From: Serratia sp. AKBS12
GTDB taxonomy: Bacteria > Pseudomonadota > Gammaproteobacteria > Enterobacterales > Enterobacteriaceae
Direction: 5' to 3'
Length of the DNA stretch: 64,000 nucleotides
NCBI RefSeq assembly: GCF_024793895.1
Contig: NZ_JANUSB010000015.1
Span: forward strand, 1,488,001-1,552,000
Positions within the stretch are counted from its first letter, which is position 1; the number at the start of each line of letters is the position of its first letter. This document shows positions 9,990-19,302 of this stretch, one piece after another. Below the pieces are notes generated by a model. That model searched no databases and had not been told where the DNA came from. It was given only the letters and a program-made list of their open reading frames with translations. The position numbers were made by a program, and so were the translations under genes.

Positions 9990-10457
9990 ATGATTAAACG
10001 TCTTATCGTTGTTGCTTTTGCCGGGCTTTCTCTGGTGGGTTGTGCCAATGATTCCATGTCCGGTGACGTCTACTCGGCGTCCCAGGCCAAACAGGTGCAA
10101 CAGGCGAGCTATGGCACCCTGGTTTCGGTTCGTCCGGTGAAAATCTCGGGCGAAGGCGGTTCTAACATGCTCGGCACCATCGGCGGCGCGGTGATCGGCG
10201 GTTTCCTGGGTAACACCATTGGTGGCGGCACCGGGCGTAGCCTGGCTACCGCTGCGGGCGCCGTCGCCGGTGGCGTCGCTGGCGATCAGATTGGCGAAGC
10301 CGCAGGCCGCACCTCCGGCGTTGAGCTGGAAATTCGTCCGGACACCAAGGGTGACAATATCATCGTGGTGCAGAAGGCCGGCACCACCAAGTTCAGCCCG
10401 GGTCAACGGGTGCGTATGGCACGCTCCGGCAGCACCATCACGGTGTCGCCGCTGTAA
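9990..10457 (+). CDS. slyB: outer-membrane lipoprotein SlyB
   Basis: A 155-residue lipoprotein with signal peptide and lipobox LVGC (Cys18). A glycine-rich 17-kDa surface-antigen (glycine-zipper) segment follows (GTIGGAVIGGFLGNTIGGG, then TAAGAVAGGVAGDQIG), and the C-terminal domain includes FSPGQRV. SlyB stabilises outer-membrane proteins in Mg2+-limited or PhoP-activated cells. AGGAG precedes the ATG. A candidate PhoP box lies about 135 bp upstream, and slyA is convergent downstream. Confidence 0.96.
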   Translation: MIKRLIVVAFAGLSLVGCANDSMSGDVYSASQAKQVQQASYGTLVSVRPVKISGEGGSNMLGTIGGAVIGGFLGNTIGGGTGRSLATAAGAVAGGVAGDQIGEAAGRTSGVELEIRPDTKGDNIIVVQKAGTTKFSPGQRVRMARSGSTITVSPL

Positions 10458-10476
10458 TTACGCCGACAACAATGAA

Positions 10477-10502
10477 AAACCGGAGGCCAAGGCCTCCGGT
10501 TT
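10477..10502. terminator. slyB/slyA bidirectional terminator
   Basis: A perfect 12-bp inverted repeat (aaaccggaggcc / ggcctccggttt) with a 2-nt spacer lies between the convergent slyB and slyA genes. Confidence 0.75.
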
Positions 10503-10543
10503 GATAACTGATGCTGTAAATGTAATCGTTCAAAAGACAAAAT

Positions 10544-10978
10544 CTATTGTTTGCTTTGTAGTTCTGTAATGTTCTGCTCAAGTTTGCCAATCAGGTTCAC
10601 CAGCAGTTGGATTTCGTCTGGCGAAATGCCGCTCAAAATTTCATGACGTGTCGATGTAATCACACTGTCTACTTCACGGATAATCGGCTCTGCGGCTTCG
10701 GTCAACTTTATGCGCTTTGCTCGCCGATCGTTGGCACAGGTATGGCGACTAATCAACCCCTTCTCTTCCAGTTGGTCCAGCGTCCGAACCAAAGACGGTT
10801 GTTCAATGCCGATCGCTTTCGCCAGTTGAATCTGTGACTGTTCAGGCGGCAGGCGATTGATATTGTGCAACGTGACCCAGTGCGTTTGAGTGAGCGCCAA
10901 CGGCTTGAGCCGATGGTCGATAAGCGCACGCCAAACACGAACCAATCGTGCTAAATCCGCACCTAATGTTGACTCCAC
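10544..10978 (-). CDS. slyA: MarR-family transcriptional regulator SlyA
   Basis: A 144-residue winged-helix regulator, the SlyA/RovA-type global regulator of enterobacterial virulence and envelope genes. The DNA-binding region ([21 protein letters not shown], then the wing [11 protein letters not shown]) is almost identical to E. coli SlyA. The start codon is GTG at 10978, preceded by AAGGAGG with a 5-nt spacer. A perfect SlyA-type palindrome sits immediately upstream, which implies autoregulation and control of the divergent ydhIJK operon. Confidence 0.96.
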   Translation of the reverse strand: MESTLGADLARLVRVWRALIDHRLKPLALTQTHWVTLHNINRLPPEQSQIQLAKAIGIEQPSLVRTLDQLEEKGLISRHTCANDRRAKRIKLTEAAEPIIREVDSVITSTRHEILSGISPDEIQLLVNLIGKLEQNITELQSKQ

Positions 10979-10994
10979 TTAACCCTCCTTATAA

Positions 10995-11006
10995 TTAGCA
11001 TGCTAA
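10995..11006. promoter_or_regulatory. SlyA operator in the slyA-ydhI intergenic region
   Basis: TTAGCATGCTAA is a perfect 12-bp palindrome differing by one central base from the SlyA consensus TTAGCAAGCTAA. It lies 17 bp upstream of the slyA start codon, between the divergent slyA and ydhI genes. Confidence 0.75.
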
Positions 11007-11158
11007 CATTACCTCCCAGATTGTAGCCTATTTTGAGTAACTCATATTAAAAACACAAATGTATATAATATATATTGTAGAATTCGCCACTAAAACTATC
11101 AGTAATTGCGTAACCAGGGTGCAAATATCCAACCTGTTCTGCTCTGGAGATTGTTAAT

Positions 11159-11395
11159 GTGAATACTTCATGGTTACACATTGGATCGCCCCTCACCGAT
11201 TTGGTGTTAGGTGCATCGCTTTATTTTCCACCAATATTTAGCGCTTTTTTGCTTGGCCTGCTTTTTTGGCTGCTAGCTCATCATCTGTTGCGAGACTGGA
11301 TTTATTCGGGAGACATTTGGCACCCGATGTTGATGGACCTGTCCATTTTTGTCATCGCCGTTAGCGGCGCCTTATGGATTTTAGCAAGTTGGTAA
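11159..11395 (+). CDS. ydhI: DUF1656 small membrane protein YdhI
   Basis: A 78-residue inner-membrane protein with two strongly hydrophobic segments (about residues 22-43 and 57-76), characteristic of DUF1656/AaeX proteins that precede an adaptor and an FUSC pump. It uses a GTG start; CTGGAG stands at 11144-11149, and the overlapping ATG is out of frame. First gene of ydhI-ydhJ-ydhK, with 3 bp to ydhJ. Confidence 0.9.
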   Translation: MNTSWLHIGSPLTDLVLGASLYFPPIFSAFLLGLLFWLLAHHLLRDWIYSGDIWHPMLMDLSIFVIAVSGALWILASW

Positions 11396-11398
11396 CCT

Positions 11399-12262
11399 AT
11401 GAAACGCCAAACCTTAAAATATTTTTCCACGGTGCTGATCTGCGCCATAGCCATTTGCGCCGGCTGGTGGAGCTGGAATTATTATATGCAATCCCCCTGG
11501 ACGCGCGACGGTAAAATCCGCGCCGAGTTAGTGTCGGTCACGCCCGAAGTTTCTGGCAGATTAGAGAAAATAACCGTGCATGACAATCAGTACGTGGCTG
11601 CGGGGAGTCTGATTTTCAGCCTCGATCCGGTTCCCTACCAGCTGGCGTTGGATAACGCCGAGGCCATGCTGGCCAAGGCTGGCTCTGATTTGGCCAAAGC
11701 CGAACATGAGTCCTCACGTCGTCGCCATCTGCCACGCAACGTTATTTCTACCGAGGATCTGGATGCGGCGAATTTATCCGCACAGGCAATGAAAGCGGCT
11801 TATAAAGCCGCGCAGGCCAACGTCGAACAGGCAAAATGGAATTTAAGCAAAACGCGAATCTATGCGCCAACGGACGGTTATATCACCAATTTACAGGCGC
11901 GTATCGGTAACTATGCCCATGCCGGCACCCCACTGGTGGCATTGGTCGATGCGCATTCCTTTTACGCGCTCGGCTATTTTGAAGAAACCAAGTTGAAGAA
12001 TATTAAGGTTGGCAGCAAGGCCGATATTGTTTTATATAACGGCAACATTCCCTTGCAAGGTCAGGTCGAGAGCATTGGCCGCGCTATTTACGATCAGAGC
12101 GTCGAAAGCGGTGGCGATTTATTAATGGACGTCAAACCCAATGTCCCCTGGGTGCGTTTAGCACAACGCGTACCGGTGCGGGTAAAACTGCTGAACGTAC
12201 CGGCCGATCTTCCCCTGGTAGCCGGTACCACTTGCACCCTCTCGATACATAAGAAAGGTTAA
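11399..12262 (+). CDS. ydhJ: HlyD-family efflux adaptor YdhJ
   Basis: A 287-residue periplasmic adaptor (membrane fusion protein) of the AaeA/EmrA type. One N-terminal transmembrane helix is followed by a split lipoyl domain (VSGRLEKITVHDNQYVAAG and APTDGYITNLQARIGNYA), an alpha-helical hairpin between them, and a beta-barrel segment (ALGYFEETKLKNIKVG). It should link the YdhK inner-membrane pump to an outer-membrane channel. Member of ydhIJK, downstream of the SlyA operator. Confidence 0.94.
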   Translation: MKRQTLKYFSTVLICAIAICAGWWSWNYYMQSPWTRDGKIRAELVSVTPEVSGRLEKITVHDNQYVAAGSLIFSLDPVPYQLALDNAEAMLAKAGSDLAKAEHESSRRRHLPRNVISTEDLDAANLSAQAMKAAYKAAQANVEQAKWNLSKTRIYAPTDGYITNLQARIGNYAHAGTPLVALVDAHSFYALGYFEETKLKNIKVGSKADIVLYNGNIPLQGQVESIGRAIYDQSVESGGDLLMDVKPNVPWVRLAQRVPVRVKLLNVPADLPLVAGTTCTLSIHKKG

Positions 12263-12265
12263 TTG

Positions 12266-14305
12266 GTGAAGCTGTCATTTCCGCAATGGCGCCACACGCC
12301 GTGGGGACAGGCGACGCGTGGCCAATGGCGCTACGCGCTGCGTAATTCCATTGCCATGTGCCTGTCGCTGTGGGTGGCGTTTACGCTCAATCTTGATGAG
12401 CCATACTGGGCGCTAACCTCGGCGGCGGTGGTGAGTTTCCCTACCGTTGGCGGCGTTATCAGCAAAAGTATCGGCCGCATCATTGGCAGTCTGGTTGGCG
12501 CAGCGGCAGCCATGGCGATCGCCGGTCACTGCCTGAACGACCCTTGGCTGTTCACGCTGTTTATCGCCGGTTGGCTCGGTGGCTGCACCTATATTTCCAA
12601 TCATTATCAAAATAACGTTTCTTATGCTTTCGCCTTGGCGGGCTATACCGCCGCCATCATCGCCTTCAGTACCGTCAACGTGACCGATACGCTGCAAATA
12701 TTCGATATCGCCCAGGCGCGAGTGTGTGAAGTGATCACCGGCATTCTGTGCGGCGGCTTAATGATGATGATGCTGCCGAGTACCTCGGATGGTGAAGCAC
12801 TGCTCACCTCGCTGCGCCGCATGCATTTACGGCTGTTGGAGCACGCGGCGATGTTATGGCAATCCGATGTCACCCTACAAATGCGCACCTCGCACGAAAG
12901 CGTCATCGGCCAGATCCTGACCATGAATGTGCTACGCATCCAGGCCTTCTGGAGCCATTACCGACTGCGGCGGCAAAATAACCTGCTGAACTATATGTTG
13001 CATCAACAGTTGCGCATCACCAGCGTGATTTCCAGCCTGAGGCGCATGCTGCTCAATTGGCCGGATCGTCCGGCCAACCTGCCTGCGGTACTGGAGCAAT
13101 TGCTGAGCGAGCTGCACGATGCTCAGACCGACAAATATCGTCTGGCAAAGATCCTGCAGCAAATCGCCCCCCACAACGACGCAGACTATCACCACCGCGC
13201 TTTCTGGCTACGGCTGCGCCATTTTTGCTGGCTGTATCTTGATGCCAGCCGCTGGCTGCAACGCCTGGAAAGCGCCACACCGATCACTCAGATGCAGCCA
13301 CCGCACGTCACCGCACTGGCGCGCCATACCGACAGTTACGAAGCGGCATACAACGGGTTGCGTACCTTCCTGTGCATCGTGATCGGCTGTACCTTCTGGA
13401 TCCATACCCAATGGCAATCCGGCAGCTCGGCATTAACGCTGACCGCCATCAGCTGTGTGCTCTATTCTGCCTCGCCTTCGCCGATAAAAAGCGTCATTAC
13501 CCTGCTGAAAGCCCTCGTGCTGTTGTCATTCGGCTGCTTTATCGTCAAATTCGGTCTGATGATCCAAATCGACGATTTTTGGGTTTTCTGCGCCTTTTTA
13601 TGCCCGGTGCTAATCACCATGCAAATGCTGAAGCTGCAAAACCCACCCTACGCGGCGCTGTGGGGGCAATTAATCGTCTTCATGGGGTCATTCCTCAGCG
13701 TCACCAATCCGCCGAGCTATGACTATCAGGCCTTCATTAACGACAATCTCGGCAAGCTGGTTGGCGTACTGCTGGCCGGATTGGCATTCCAAGTGTTGCA
13801 GCCCAGCTCGGACAAACGCAAAAGCCGGCGAATTATCCGCGCTCTGCGGCGTGATTTTATCGATCAATTAAGCAATAAACCGCAGCAAAGTGAGAGCCGC
13901 TTTGAATCGTTGATTTATCACCGCATCAGCCAGCTTAATCAGAGCCAGGATCAGGAGTCGCGCAGCTGGCTGCTACGCTGGGGCGTAGTGCTATTGAACT
14001 GCAGTCATATAGTCTGGCAACTGCGCGACTGGCAAACCCGTTCCGATCCGCTGGTGGCGGTGCGAGACGTCTGTATCCACAGTTTGCGCGGTATCATGAC
14101 CGAAAAGGGAGTGCAGCACCGCTCTCTGGCCGCGTCGCTACAGGAATTACAGCGGATCAGCGGCACCTTGGCACAGCACCCTGAGCCGGCGGCACGCGAT
14201 CTGGCAGGGTTGATTTGGCGGCTTTATTGCTCACTGCAACAGTTACAGCAGGCAATAACGCCGCCAGAAGACGATGGCACAGCCGAGCCGGCTGGCCAAC
14301 ACTAG
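12266..14305 (+). CDS. ydhK: FUSC-family efflux pump YdhK
   Basis: An inner-membrane protein of 679 residues, related to AaeB and fusaric-acid resistance pumps, with two sets of transmembrane helices (roughly residues 25-165 and 365-510) and long cytoplasmic regions. The probable export substrates are aromatic acids, by family analogy only. The GTG at 12266 is chosen because AAAGG at 12254-12258 fits it; the TTG at 12263 is immediately adjacent. It lies 3 bp after ydhJ and is convergent with sodC, with 3 bp between the stops. Confidence 0.93.
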   Translation: MKLSFPQWRHTPWGQATRGQWRYALRNSIAMCLSLWVAFTLNLDEPYWALTSAAVVSFPTVGGVISKSIGRIIGSLVGAAAAMAIAGHCLNDPWLFTLFIAGWLGGCTYISNHYQNNVSYAFALAGYTAAIIAFSTVNVTDTLQIFDIAQARVCEVITGILCGGLMMMMLPSTSDGEALLTSLRRMHLRLLEHAAMLWQSDVTLQMRTSHESVIGQILTMNVLRIQAFWSHYRLRRQNNLLNYMLHQQLRITSVISSLRRMLLNWPDRPANLPAVLEQLLSELHDAQTDKYRLAKILQQIAPHNDADYHHRAFWLRLRHFCWLYLDASRWLQRLESATPITQMQPPHVTALARHTDSYEAAYNGLRTFLCIVIGCTFWIHTQWQSGSSALTLTAISCVLYSASPSPIKSVITLLKALVLLSFGCFIVKFGLMIQIDDFWVFCAFLCPVLITMQMLKLQNPPYAALWGQLIVFMGSFLSVTNPPSYDYQAFINDNLGKLVGVLLAGLAFQVLQPSSDKRKSRRIIRALRRDFIDQLSNKPQQSESRFESLIYHRISQLNQSQDQESRSWLLRWGVVLLNCSHIVWQLRDWQTRSDPLVAVRDVCIHSLRGIMTEKGVQHRSLAASLQELQRISGTLAQHPEPAARDLAGLIWRLYCSLQQLQQAITPPEDDGTAEPAGQH

Positions 14306-14308
14306 AGG

Positions 14309-14830
14309 TTACTTGATCACGCCACAGGCAAAGCGATCGCCGCCACCGCCCAGAGGTTTTGGATGATCGGCGTGGTTATCGCCGCCGACGTGTACCATTA
14401 ACGCCTTGCCTTCAATTTCACTGATTTTCTTCAGCCGTGGCGCCAATACCGGATAATCGGCGACGCCGGCGGCAGTCACGTAGATGGCAGGTAAATCGCC
14501 CAAATGACCGTCAGCATAGGGCCCCAGGTGCTTACCGGTCTTTTGCGGATCCAGGTGGCCGCCGGCGGCCTGCGCCGCCACCGCCTTGCCCTCTTTCATT
14601 GCCGGCTCGCAACTGCCGTTTTCATGCACGTGAAAGCCATGTATTCCGGCCGGCAAGGCTTTCAACTGGGGGGTAAACACCAGGCCGTACGGCGTTTCAC
14701 TGATGCTCACCTTGCCAATATCCTGGCCAATTCCCTGCGCCGTTACCAAATGCATATCTACCTCTTCCGTCGCCGCCTGGGCAACGCCGCAGGCCATCAG
14801 ACCAAGGGCAGCACACCAAAAACGTTTCAT
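14309..14830 (-). CDS. sodC: periplasmic Cu/Zn superoxide dismutase SodC
   Basis: A 173-residue precursor that dismutates superoxide in the periplasm. It has a cleavable signal peptide (MKRFWCAALGLMACGVAQA), copper ligands in GFHVHENGSCEP, the zinc-loop histidines (GGHLDP, HLGPYADGHLGD) and the C-terminal GGGGDRFACG with the second disulphide cysteine. Order after ydhK as in E. coli, but the next gene is lipA instead of ydhF. Confidence 0.96.
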   Translation of the reverse strand: MKRFWCAALGLMACGVAQAATEEVDMHLVTAQGIGQDIGKVSISETPYGLVFTPQLKALPAGIHGFHVHENGSCEPAMKEGKAVAAQAAGGHLDPQKTGKHLGPYADGHLGDLPAIYVTAAGVADYPVLAPRLKKISEIEGKALMVHVGGDNHADHPKPLGGGGDRFACGVIK

Positions 14831-15067
14831 AAATCAACCTCCAGAGAGTTCCATTGCGGAAGTTTCAGTATAGGCGAAGGCGCGCCGCAACGGCCAGACG
14901 ATCGGATTGTTATTCAATGGATTCGCATAATAAGAGTTTTCGGTTAATACTTTTTTACCGCCCGTGGTCATCCGACCAGTTGTCGTTCGGCTTATTTTGT
15001 ATAACCTCCCGCTGCCCAGATTACCGACTATCGCCGGTGCCGGCAGCGAACGTCATAAGGAACTGAT

Positions 15068-16912
15068 ATGGGCATCTTTGATTATCGCAATCTCGATGAA
15101 GCAGACTCCAAAGCGCTATTTTCCGACGCAATGGCAATTTCCACCTATGCCTACCACAATATCGATAACGGTTTTGCCGCCGGTTATCAGAGCAGCGGCT
15201 TTGGTCTGGGTCTGCCGTTAACCCTGGTCACCGCGCTGATCGGCAACGCCAGTTCCCAGGGCGGTTTGCCCGGCATTCCGTGGAACCCTGATTCGGAACA
15301 GGCCGCCTTGGCGGAGGTGAACAACGCTGGCTGGTCGCTAGTCAGCGCTGAACAATTGGCCTATCACGGTAAAACGGACGTCCGTGGCACCTATTACGGT
15401 GAGGCCAAAGGCTATGAAACCGCCCAGGCCGAAGTGTTAGCGAAGTATGACGCCGCAGGCAAACTCAGCTCGATAGGCATCGCTTTTCGCGGCACCAGCG
15501 GCCCGCGAGAATCACTGGTCACCGACACTATTGGCGATGTGATCAACGATCTGCTGGCCGGCTTCGGCCCCGACGGCTATGCCGAAGGCTATACCCAGCA
15601 CGCCTTCGGTACCTTACTGGGCGATGTGGCTGAATTCGCGCTGGCCAACGGCCTGAGCGGCGATGATATCGTAGTCAGTGGTCATAGCCTTGGCGGACTG
15701 GCAGTCAACAGCATGGCCGCGCTGAGCGACAGCCAGTGGGGTGGGTTTTATTCGCAAGCCAACTATCTGGCGTTCGCCTCACCAAGCCAGTTTAAATTCG
15801 ACAACCGGGTGGCCAATATCGGTTATGAGAACGATCCGGTCTTCCGTGCACTCAACGGCAGCAAATTGACTGCGGCATCGTTGGGCGTGCACGATGCCGC
15901 AAAAGCGTCCGCCACCGATAATATCGTCAATTTCAATGACCACTACGCATCCGACATCTGGAACGTGCTGCCGTTTTCCATTTTAAATGTGCCCACCTGG
16001 CTGTCGCATTTGCCCTTCGCCTATCAGGATGGCTTGCTGCGCGTGCTGAATTCCGAGTTTTACTCCCTTACGCAGCAGGATTCGACGGTGATCGTCTCCA
16101 ACCTGTCCGACGTCACCCGCGGCAATACCTGGGTACAAGACTTGAATCGCAATGCCCAGTCGCACAGCGGTCCGACCTTTATTATTGGCAGCGACGGCGA
16201 CGATTTAATCAAAGGTGGCAGAGGCAATGATTTTCTTGAAGGGCGTGCCGGCGATGACACCTTCCGCGATGACGGTGGCTTCAACCTTATTCTGGCAGGT
16301 GAAGGAAAAAACACTCTGGATCTGCAACGCTCACTGCAAACGCAAGAAATCGCTTACGACGGTGAAACGCTGTACCTGCGCGATGGCGGCGGCGAAAACC
16401 TGACGTTGGCGCAAGGAATTGGCACGCTGAGCACCAAAGAGTCACACCCCTGGTGGCCGCTGAGCAAACAGATGAATTATCAGGTCAGCGACGACGGACT
16501 GCACGCTGAGCATGACGTCAAGAGCTATGCCGTTTCAGAACGCGGTGACGCTGCGGATAATATCCTTACCGCTCAGGTCGCCAATGGCTGGCTGTTTGGT
16601 ATGGCGGGCAACGATAAACTGGTTGGTTCGAGCGGCGATGATACTCTGGTCGGCGGTGCCGGCAACGATCATTTGCACGGCAACGGCGGCAACAATACCT
16701 TCCTGTTCAGCGGCGAGTTCGGCCATGACACGCTGTATGGCCTGCAGAGCAATGACCGGCTGGTATTTATCGGTAGCGGCGCCAGCGGCGATTATCGCAA
16801 CTATCTCAGCGAAGTAGACAACAATCTGGTGTTGACGCTGGGCGACAACAGCGTAACGCTGGTCGGCATCACTACGCAGGCGCTAAGTGGCGATCAACTG
16901 ATACTGGCCTAG
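15068..16912 (+). CDS. lipA: extracellular RTX lipase LipA
   Basis: A 614-residue secreted triacylglycerol lipase of the Serratia/Pseudomonas family I.3. The alpha/beta-hydrolase part contains the nucleophile elbow GHSLGG with Ser207. Calcium-binding RTX nonapeptides occur in two blocks (about residues 374-400, e.g. GGRGNDFLEG, and 511-545, e.g. GGAGNDHLHG). There is no signal peptide and no cysteine, as usual for type I secretion. VTLVG (596-600), 14 residues from the C terminus, matches the determinant I recall being described for the Lip ABC exporter. TAAGGA precedes the ATG. The gene is inserted between sodC and ydhF relative to E. coli, and no exporter genes are in the window. Confidence 0.96.
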   Translation: MGIFDYRNLDEADSKALFSDAMAISTYAYHNIDNGFAAGYQSSGFGLGLPLTLVTALIGNASSQGGLPGIPWNPDSEQAALAEVNNAGWSLVSAEQLAYHGKTDVRGTYYGEAKGYETAQAEVLAKYDAAGKLSSIGIAFRGTSGPRESLVTDTIGDVINDLLAGFGPDGYAEGYTQHAFGTLLGDVAEFALANGLSGDDIVVSGHSLGGLAVNSMAALSDSQWGGFYSQANYLAFASPSQFKFDNRVANIGYENDPVFRALNGSKLTAASLGVHDAAKASATDNIVNFNDHYASDIWNVLPFSILNVPTWLSHLPFAYQDGLLRVLNSEFYSLTQQDSTVIVSNLSDVTRGNTWVQDLNRNAQSHSGPTFIIGSDGDDLIKGGRGNDFLEGRAGDDTFRDDGGFNLILAGEGKNTLDLQRSLQTQEIAYDGETLYLRDGGGENLTLAQGIGTLSTKESHPWWPLSKQMNYQVSDDGLHAEHDVKSYAVSERGDAADNILTAQVANGWLFGMAGNDKLVGSSGDDTLVGGAGNDHLHGNGGNNTFLFSGEFGHDTLYGLQSNDRLVFIGSGASGDYRNYLSEVDNNLVLTLGDNSVTLVGITTQALSGDQLILA

Positions 16913-16956
16913 ACACCCATGCCGGGCAGCGCAGGCTGCTCGGCACACGCGCAATA

Positions 16957-17853
16957 TTATGGAACGTCGTACCCCAGTGCCGCTTTACGAATACGGAACC
17001 ACTGTTCGCGGCTCAATGCCAGTTTCTGTGCTTTCAACGCCGAACGCACCCGTTCGATTTTGCCAGAGCCGACGATCGGCAGCGGCATCGACGGCAGACG
17101 CATCACCCAGGCGTAAACCACCTGCTCGATGGTTTCGGCGCTAATTTCGCCGGCCACGGCCTGCAGCTCATCGCGCAGCGGCTGGAATTCGGCATCGCTG
17201 AACAGACGCCCGCCCCCAAGGCAAGACCAGGCCATCGGCTTGATACGCAATTGCTGGCACTGATCGAGCGTACCGTCGAGGATCGCCGGCTGGTGAATCG
17301 GCGAAATCTCGACCTGATTGGTGACCAGGGAAAACGGCAGGCGGGATTGCAGCAGGGTAAACTGCGCCGGGGTGAAGTTGGACACGCCGAAGTGGCGTAC
17401 CTTGCCGCTCTTGTGCAGCGCCACGAACGCTTCGGCCACGTCGTCGGCATCCATCAGCGGATCGGGACGGTGGATCAACAGCAGGTCAAGGTAATCGGTG
17501 TGCAGATGTTTTAGCGACTGTTCCGCACTGCTGACGATATGGTCACGATCGGTGATGTAGTGGCCGATCGGATTACCCGGTCTGGCGGTGGTGGCAATAC
17601 CGCATTTGCTGACCAATTCCATGCTGTGACGCAGCGACGGTTTTAACCGCATCGCCTCACCAAAAGCCTGCTCACAGGCATAGCCGCCATAAATATCCGC
17701 ATGATCGGCGGTCGTAACGCCCAGCTCAACGTGTTGTTCGATAAACCCCAGCAACTGCTGCGGCGACATTCCCCACTCCATTAAACGCCAATAACCGCAA
17801 ATCATACGTGAGAATTCCGGCCCTTGCGGTGCAAGTTGAACGCGATTAACCAT
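16957..17853 (-). CDS. ydhF: aldo-keto reductase YdhF
   Basis: A 298-residue NAD(P)H-dependent oxidoreductase of the aldo-keto reductase superfamily. The TIM-barrel signature residues are present: DHADIYGGY (catalytic Asp and Tyr), SKCGI (Lys), LLLIHRPD (His) and the cofactor-binding IVGSGKIERVRSAL near the C terminus. Very close to E. coli YdhF; the physiological substrate is not known. Two adjacent ATG codons exist; 17853 is preferred because GAGG at 17861-17864 is 7 nt upstream of it. Confidence 0.93.
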   Translation of the reverse strand: MVNRVQLAPQGPEFSRMICGYWRLMEWGMSPQQLLGFIEQHVELGVTTADHADIYGGYACEQAFGEAMRLKPSLRHSMELVSKCGIATTARPGNPIGHYITDRDHIVSSAEQSLKHLHTDYLDLLLIHRPDPLMDADDVAEAFVALHKSGKVRHFGVSNFTPAQFTLLQSRLPFSLVTNQVEISPIHQPAILDGTLDQCQQLRIKPMAWSCLGGGRLFSDAEFQPLRDELQAVAGEISAETIEQVVYAWVMRLPSMPLPIVGSGKIERVRSALKAQKLALSREQWFRIRKAALGYDVP

Positions 17854-17969
17854 CATAAAACCTCATAAAATTGTTTGCCCTTAGCATACACAAGCCATTT
17901 GGACAGGGAAACGCACGGCAGCACCGGAACGTGCGTCAGATCGTCAAACGGGCAAATAAATAAAGTGAC

Positions 17970-18209
17970 TTAAAACAGCGAGGGTTGTTCGGGGTGCGGC
18001 TCGTCGGGCTGTTTGTGCGCGCGTTGCAGACGCAGCAGGCGTTGGCGACACAGGCGCAGCACGTCGCGCTTTTGCGCGTCGCTCATTTGCATCCAGCCAA
18101 ACCGTTCCTCGCGGCTGCGCAGGCAGCCACGGCAAAAACCGCGCTCGTCAGCCTGACAGATGCCGCGACACGGGCTGGGAATGTCGAAGAACTCTAATTG
18201 CTGCGCCAC
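17970..18209 (-). CDS. ydhL: DUF1289 Cys-rich small protein YdhL
   Basis: A 79-residue protein with the DUF1289 signature: four cysteines in SPCRGICQADERGFCRGC, a probable metal site, followed by EERFGWMQMSDAQKRDVL. Function unknown. Positioned as in E. coli after ydhF. The C-terminal tail is basic and then Pro/Glu-rich. Confidence 0.9.
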   Translation of the reverse strand: MAQQLEFFDIPSPCRGICQADERGFCRGCLRSREERFGWMQMSDAQKRDVLRLCRQRLLRLQRAHKQPDEPHPEQPSLF

Positions 18210-18229
18210 ACGCCCTCCTGAATCATCCT

Positions 18230-19162
18230 TTAATTGAAGACGTCATCACCGTCAATGGCAAGCGGCTTTTCCGCCATACGGCGAAAATAATCACGCAAAT
18301 AGCGCAGCGCCTGGCGCGTTTTTTCCGGCATGGCACGTTCCAGCGTCAAGGCATGCAGTCGAAACGCCGAGGGTCGCCAGGCCGGCAACAGCGCAATCAG
18401 CTCCCCGCGCCGCAGTTCGTCGCCGATTTCGTACAGCGGCTGGCCGGAAATTCCCAGCCCCATGCGGGTAAAGGCGCGCATCACATTCATGCTGCCGCTG
18501 ATAATCTGCCCTTCGGCCTTACGCAGCTTGAACACCTCGCCGGACTGATGGTGCAAATCAAGATGAACGCCGGCATGGCCGCCGGTGATCCAGCGATGAT
18601 GCACCAGCTGCTGCGGCGTTTCCGGCACGCCGTACTGACTGAGATAACGCGGTGCGGCGCACAGTACTATCGGCCATTCGCTGAGCGGATGCGCAATCAT
18701 CGTGGCGTCGGCCAGTTGCCGATTGACGCGCAGCGAAATATCCACCCGCTGTTCAATCATATTCACGACCTGGTCGTCCGCCAGTACCCGCAGTGTCAGT
18801 TTGGGATGCGCCAGCAGCAGCGGTGACAACGCCTCCGCCAGCGGCCCACCGCCAATGCCGACGGCGGTGGCAATACGCAGTTCGCCGACCAGCGTATCGC
18901 GCAGCTCCGCCAGCCGCTGCTCCGCCTGCTGTGCCTGTTGCAACATCGCTTCGCAACCGGGGTAAAAGGCTTCGCCCGCTTCGGTCAGCGCCAGACTGCG
19001 CGTGGAGCGGTGCAATAGCGGCACCCCGAGCGCCTTTTCCAGTGAACGCATATGCTGACTGACTGCCGACGGCGACATGCCCAGCCGCCGCGCCGCGCCG
19101 GTCAGCGATCCTTCGGCTACCACCATGGCAAATATTGCCATCCGATTGAGCTTATCCATCAT
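18230..19162 (-). CDS. LysR-family transcriptional regulator
   Basis: A 310-residue LysR-type regulator. The N-terminal helix-turn-helix (LTGAARRLGMSPSAVSQHMRSLEKALG) is followed by the substrate-binding domain. It is divergent from an NAD(P)-binding oxidoreductase across 140 bp, the usual arrangement of a LysR regulator and its target. Two adjacent ATG codons (19162, 19159) could start it. The pair is absent from the E. coli ydhL-nemR interval, so it is an accessory insertion. Effector unknown. Confidence 0.88.
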   Translation of the reverse strand: MMDKLNRMAIFAMVVAEGSLTGAARRLGMSPSAVSQHMRSLEKALGVPLLHRSTRSLALTEAGEAFYPGCEAMLQQAQQAEQRLAELRDTLVGELRIATAVGIGGGPLAEALSPLLLAHPKLTLRVLADDQVVNMIEQRVDISLRVNRQLADATMIAHPLSEWPIVLCAAPRYLSQYGVPETPQQLVHHRWITGGHAGVHLDLHHQSGEVFKLRKAEGQIISGSMNVMRAFTRMGLGISGQPLYEIGDELRRGELIALLPAWRPSAFRLHALTLERAMPEKTRQALRYLRDYFRRMAEKPLAIDGDDVFN

Positions 19163-19302
19163 TATGAAGTTTTACTTAATCTAGAAAGTATGAATATGCC
19201 ACTAATCACCAAGATTGTTAAGGTCTACAGTATATTCATCACCACGAGCGTTGCCGCTCACCCCTTATCACTGACCGGTTAATTGCCACAGGAGCAAATC
19301 AG

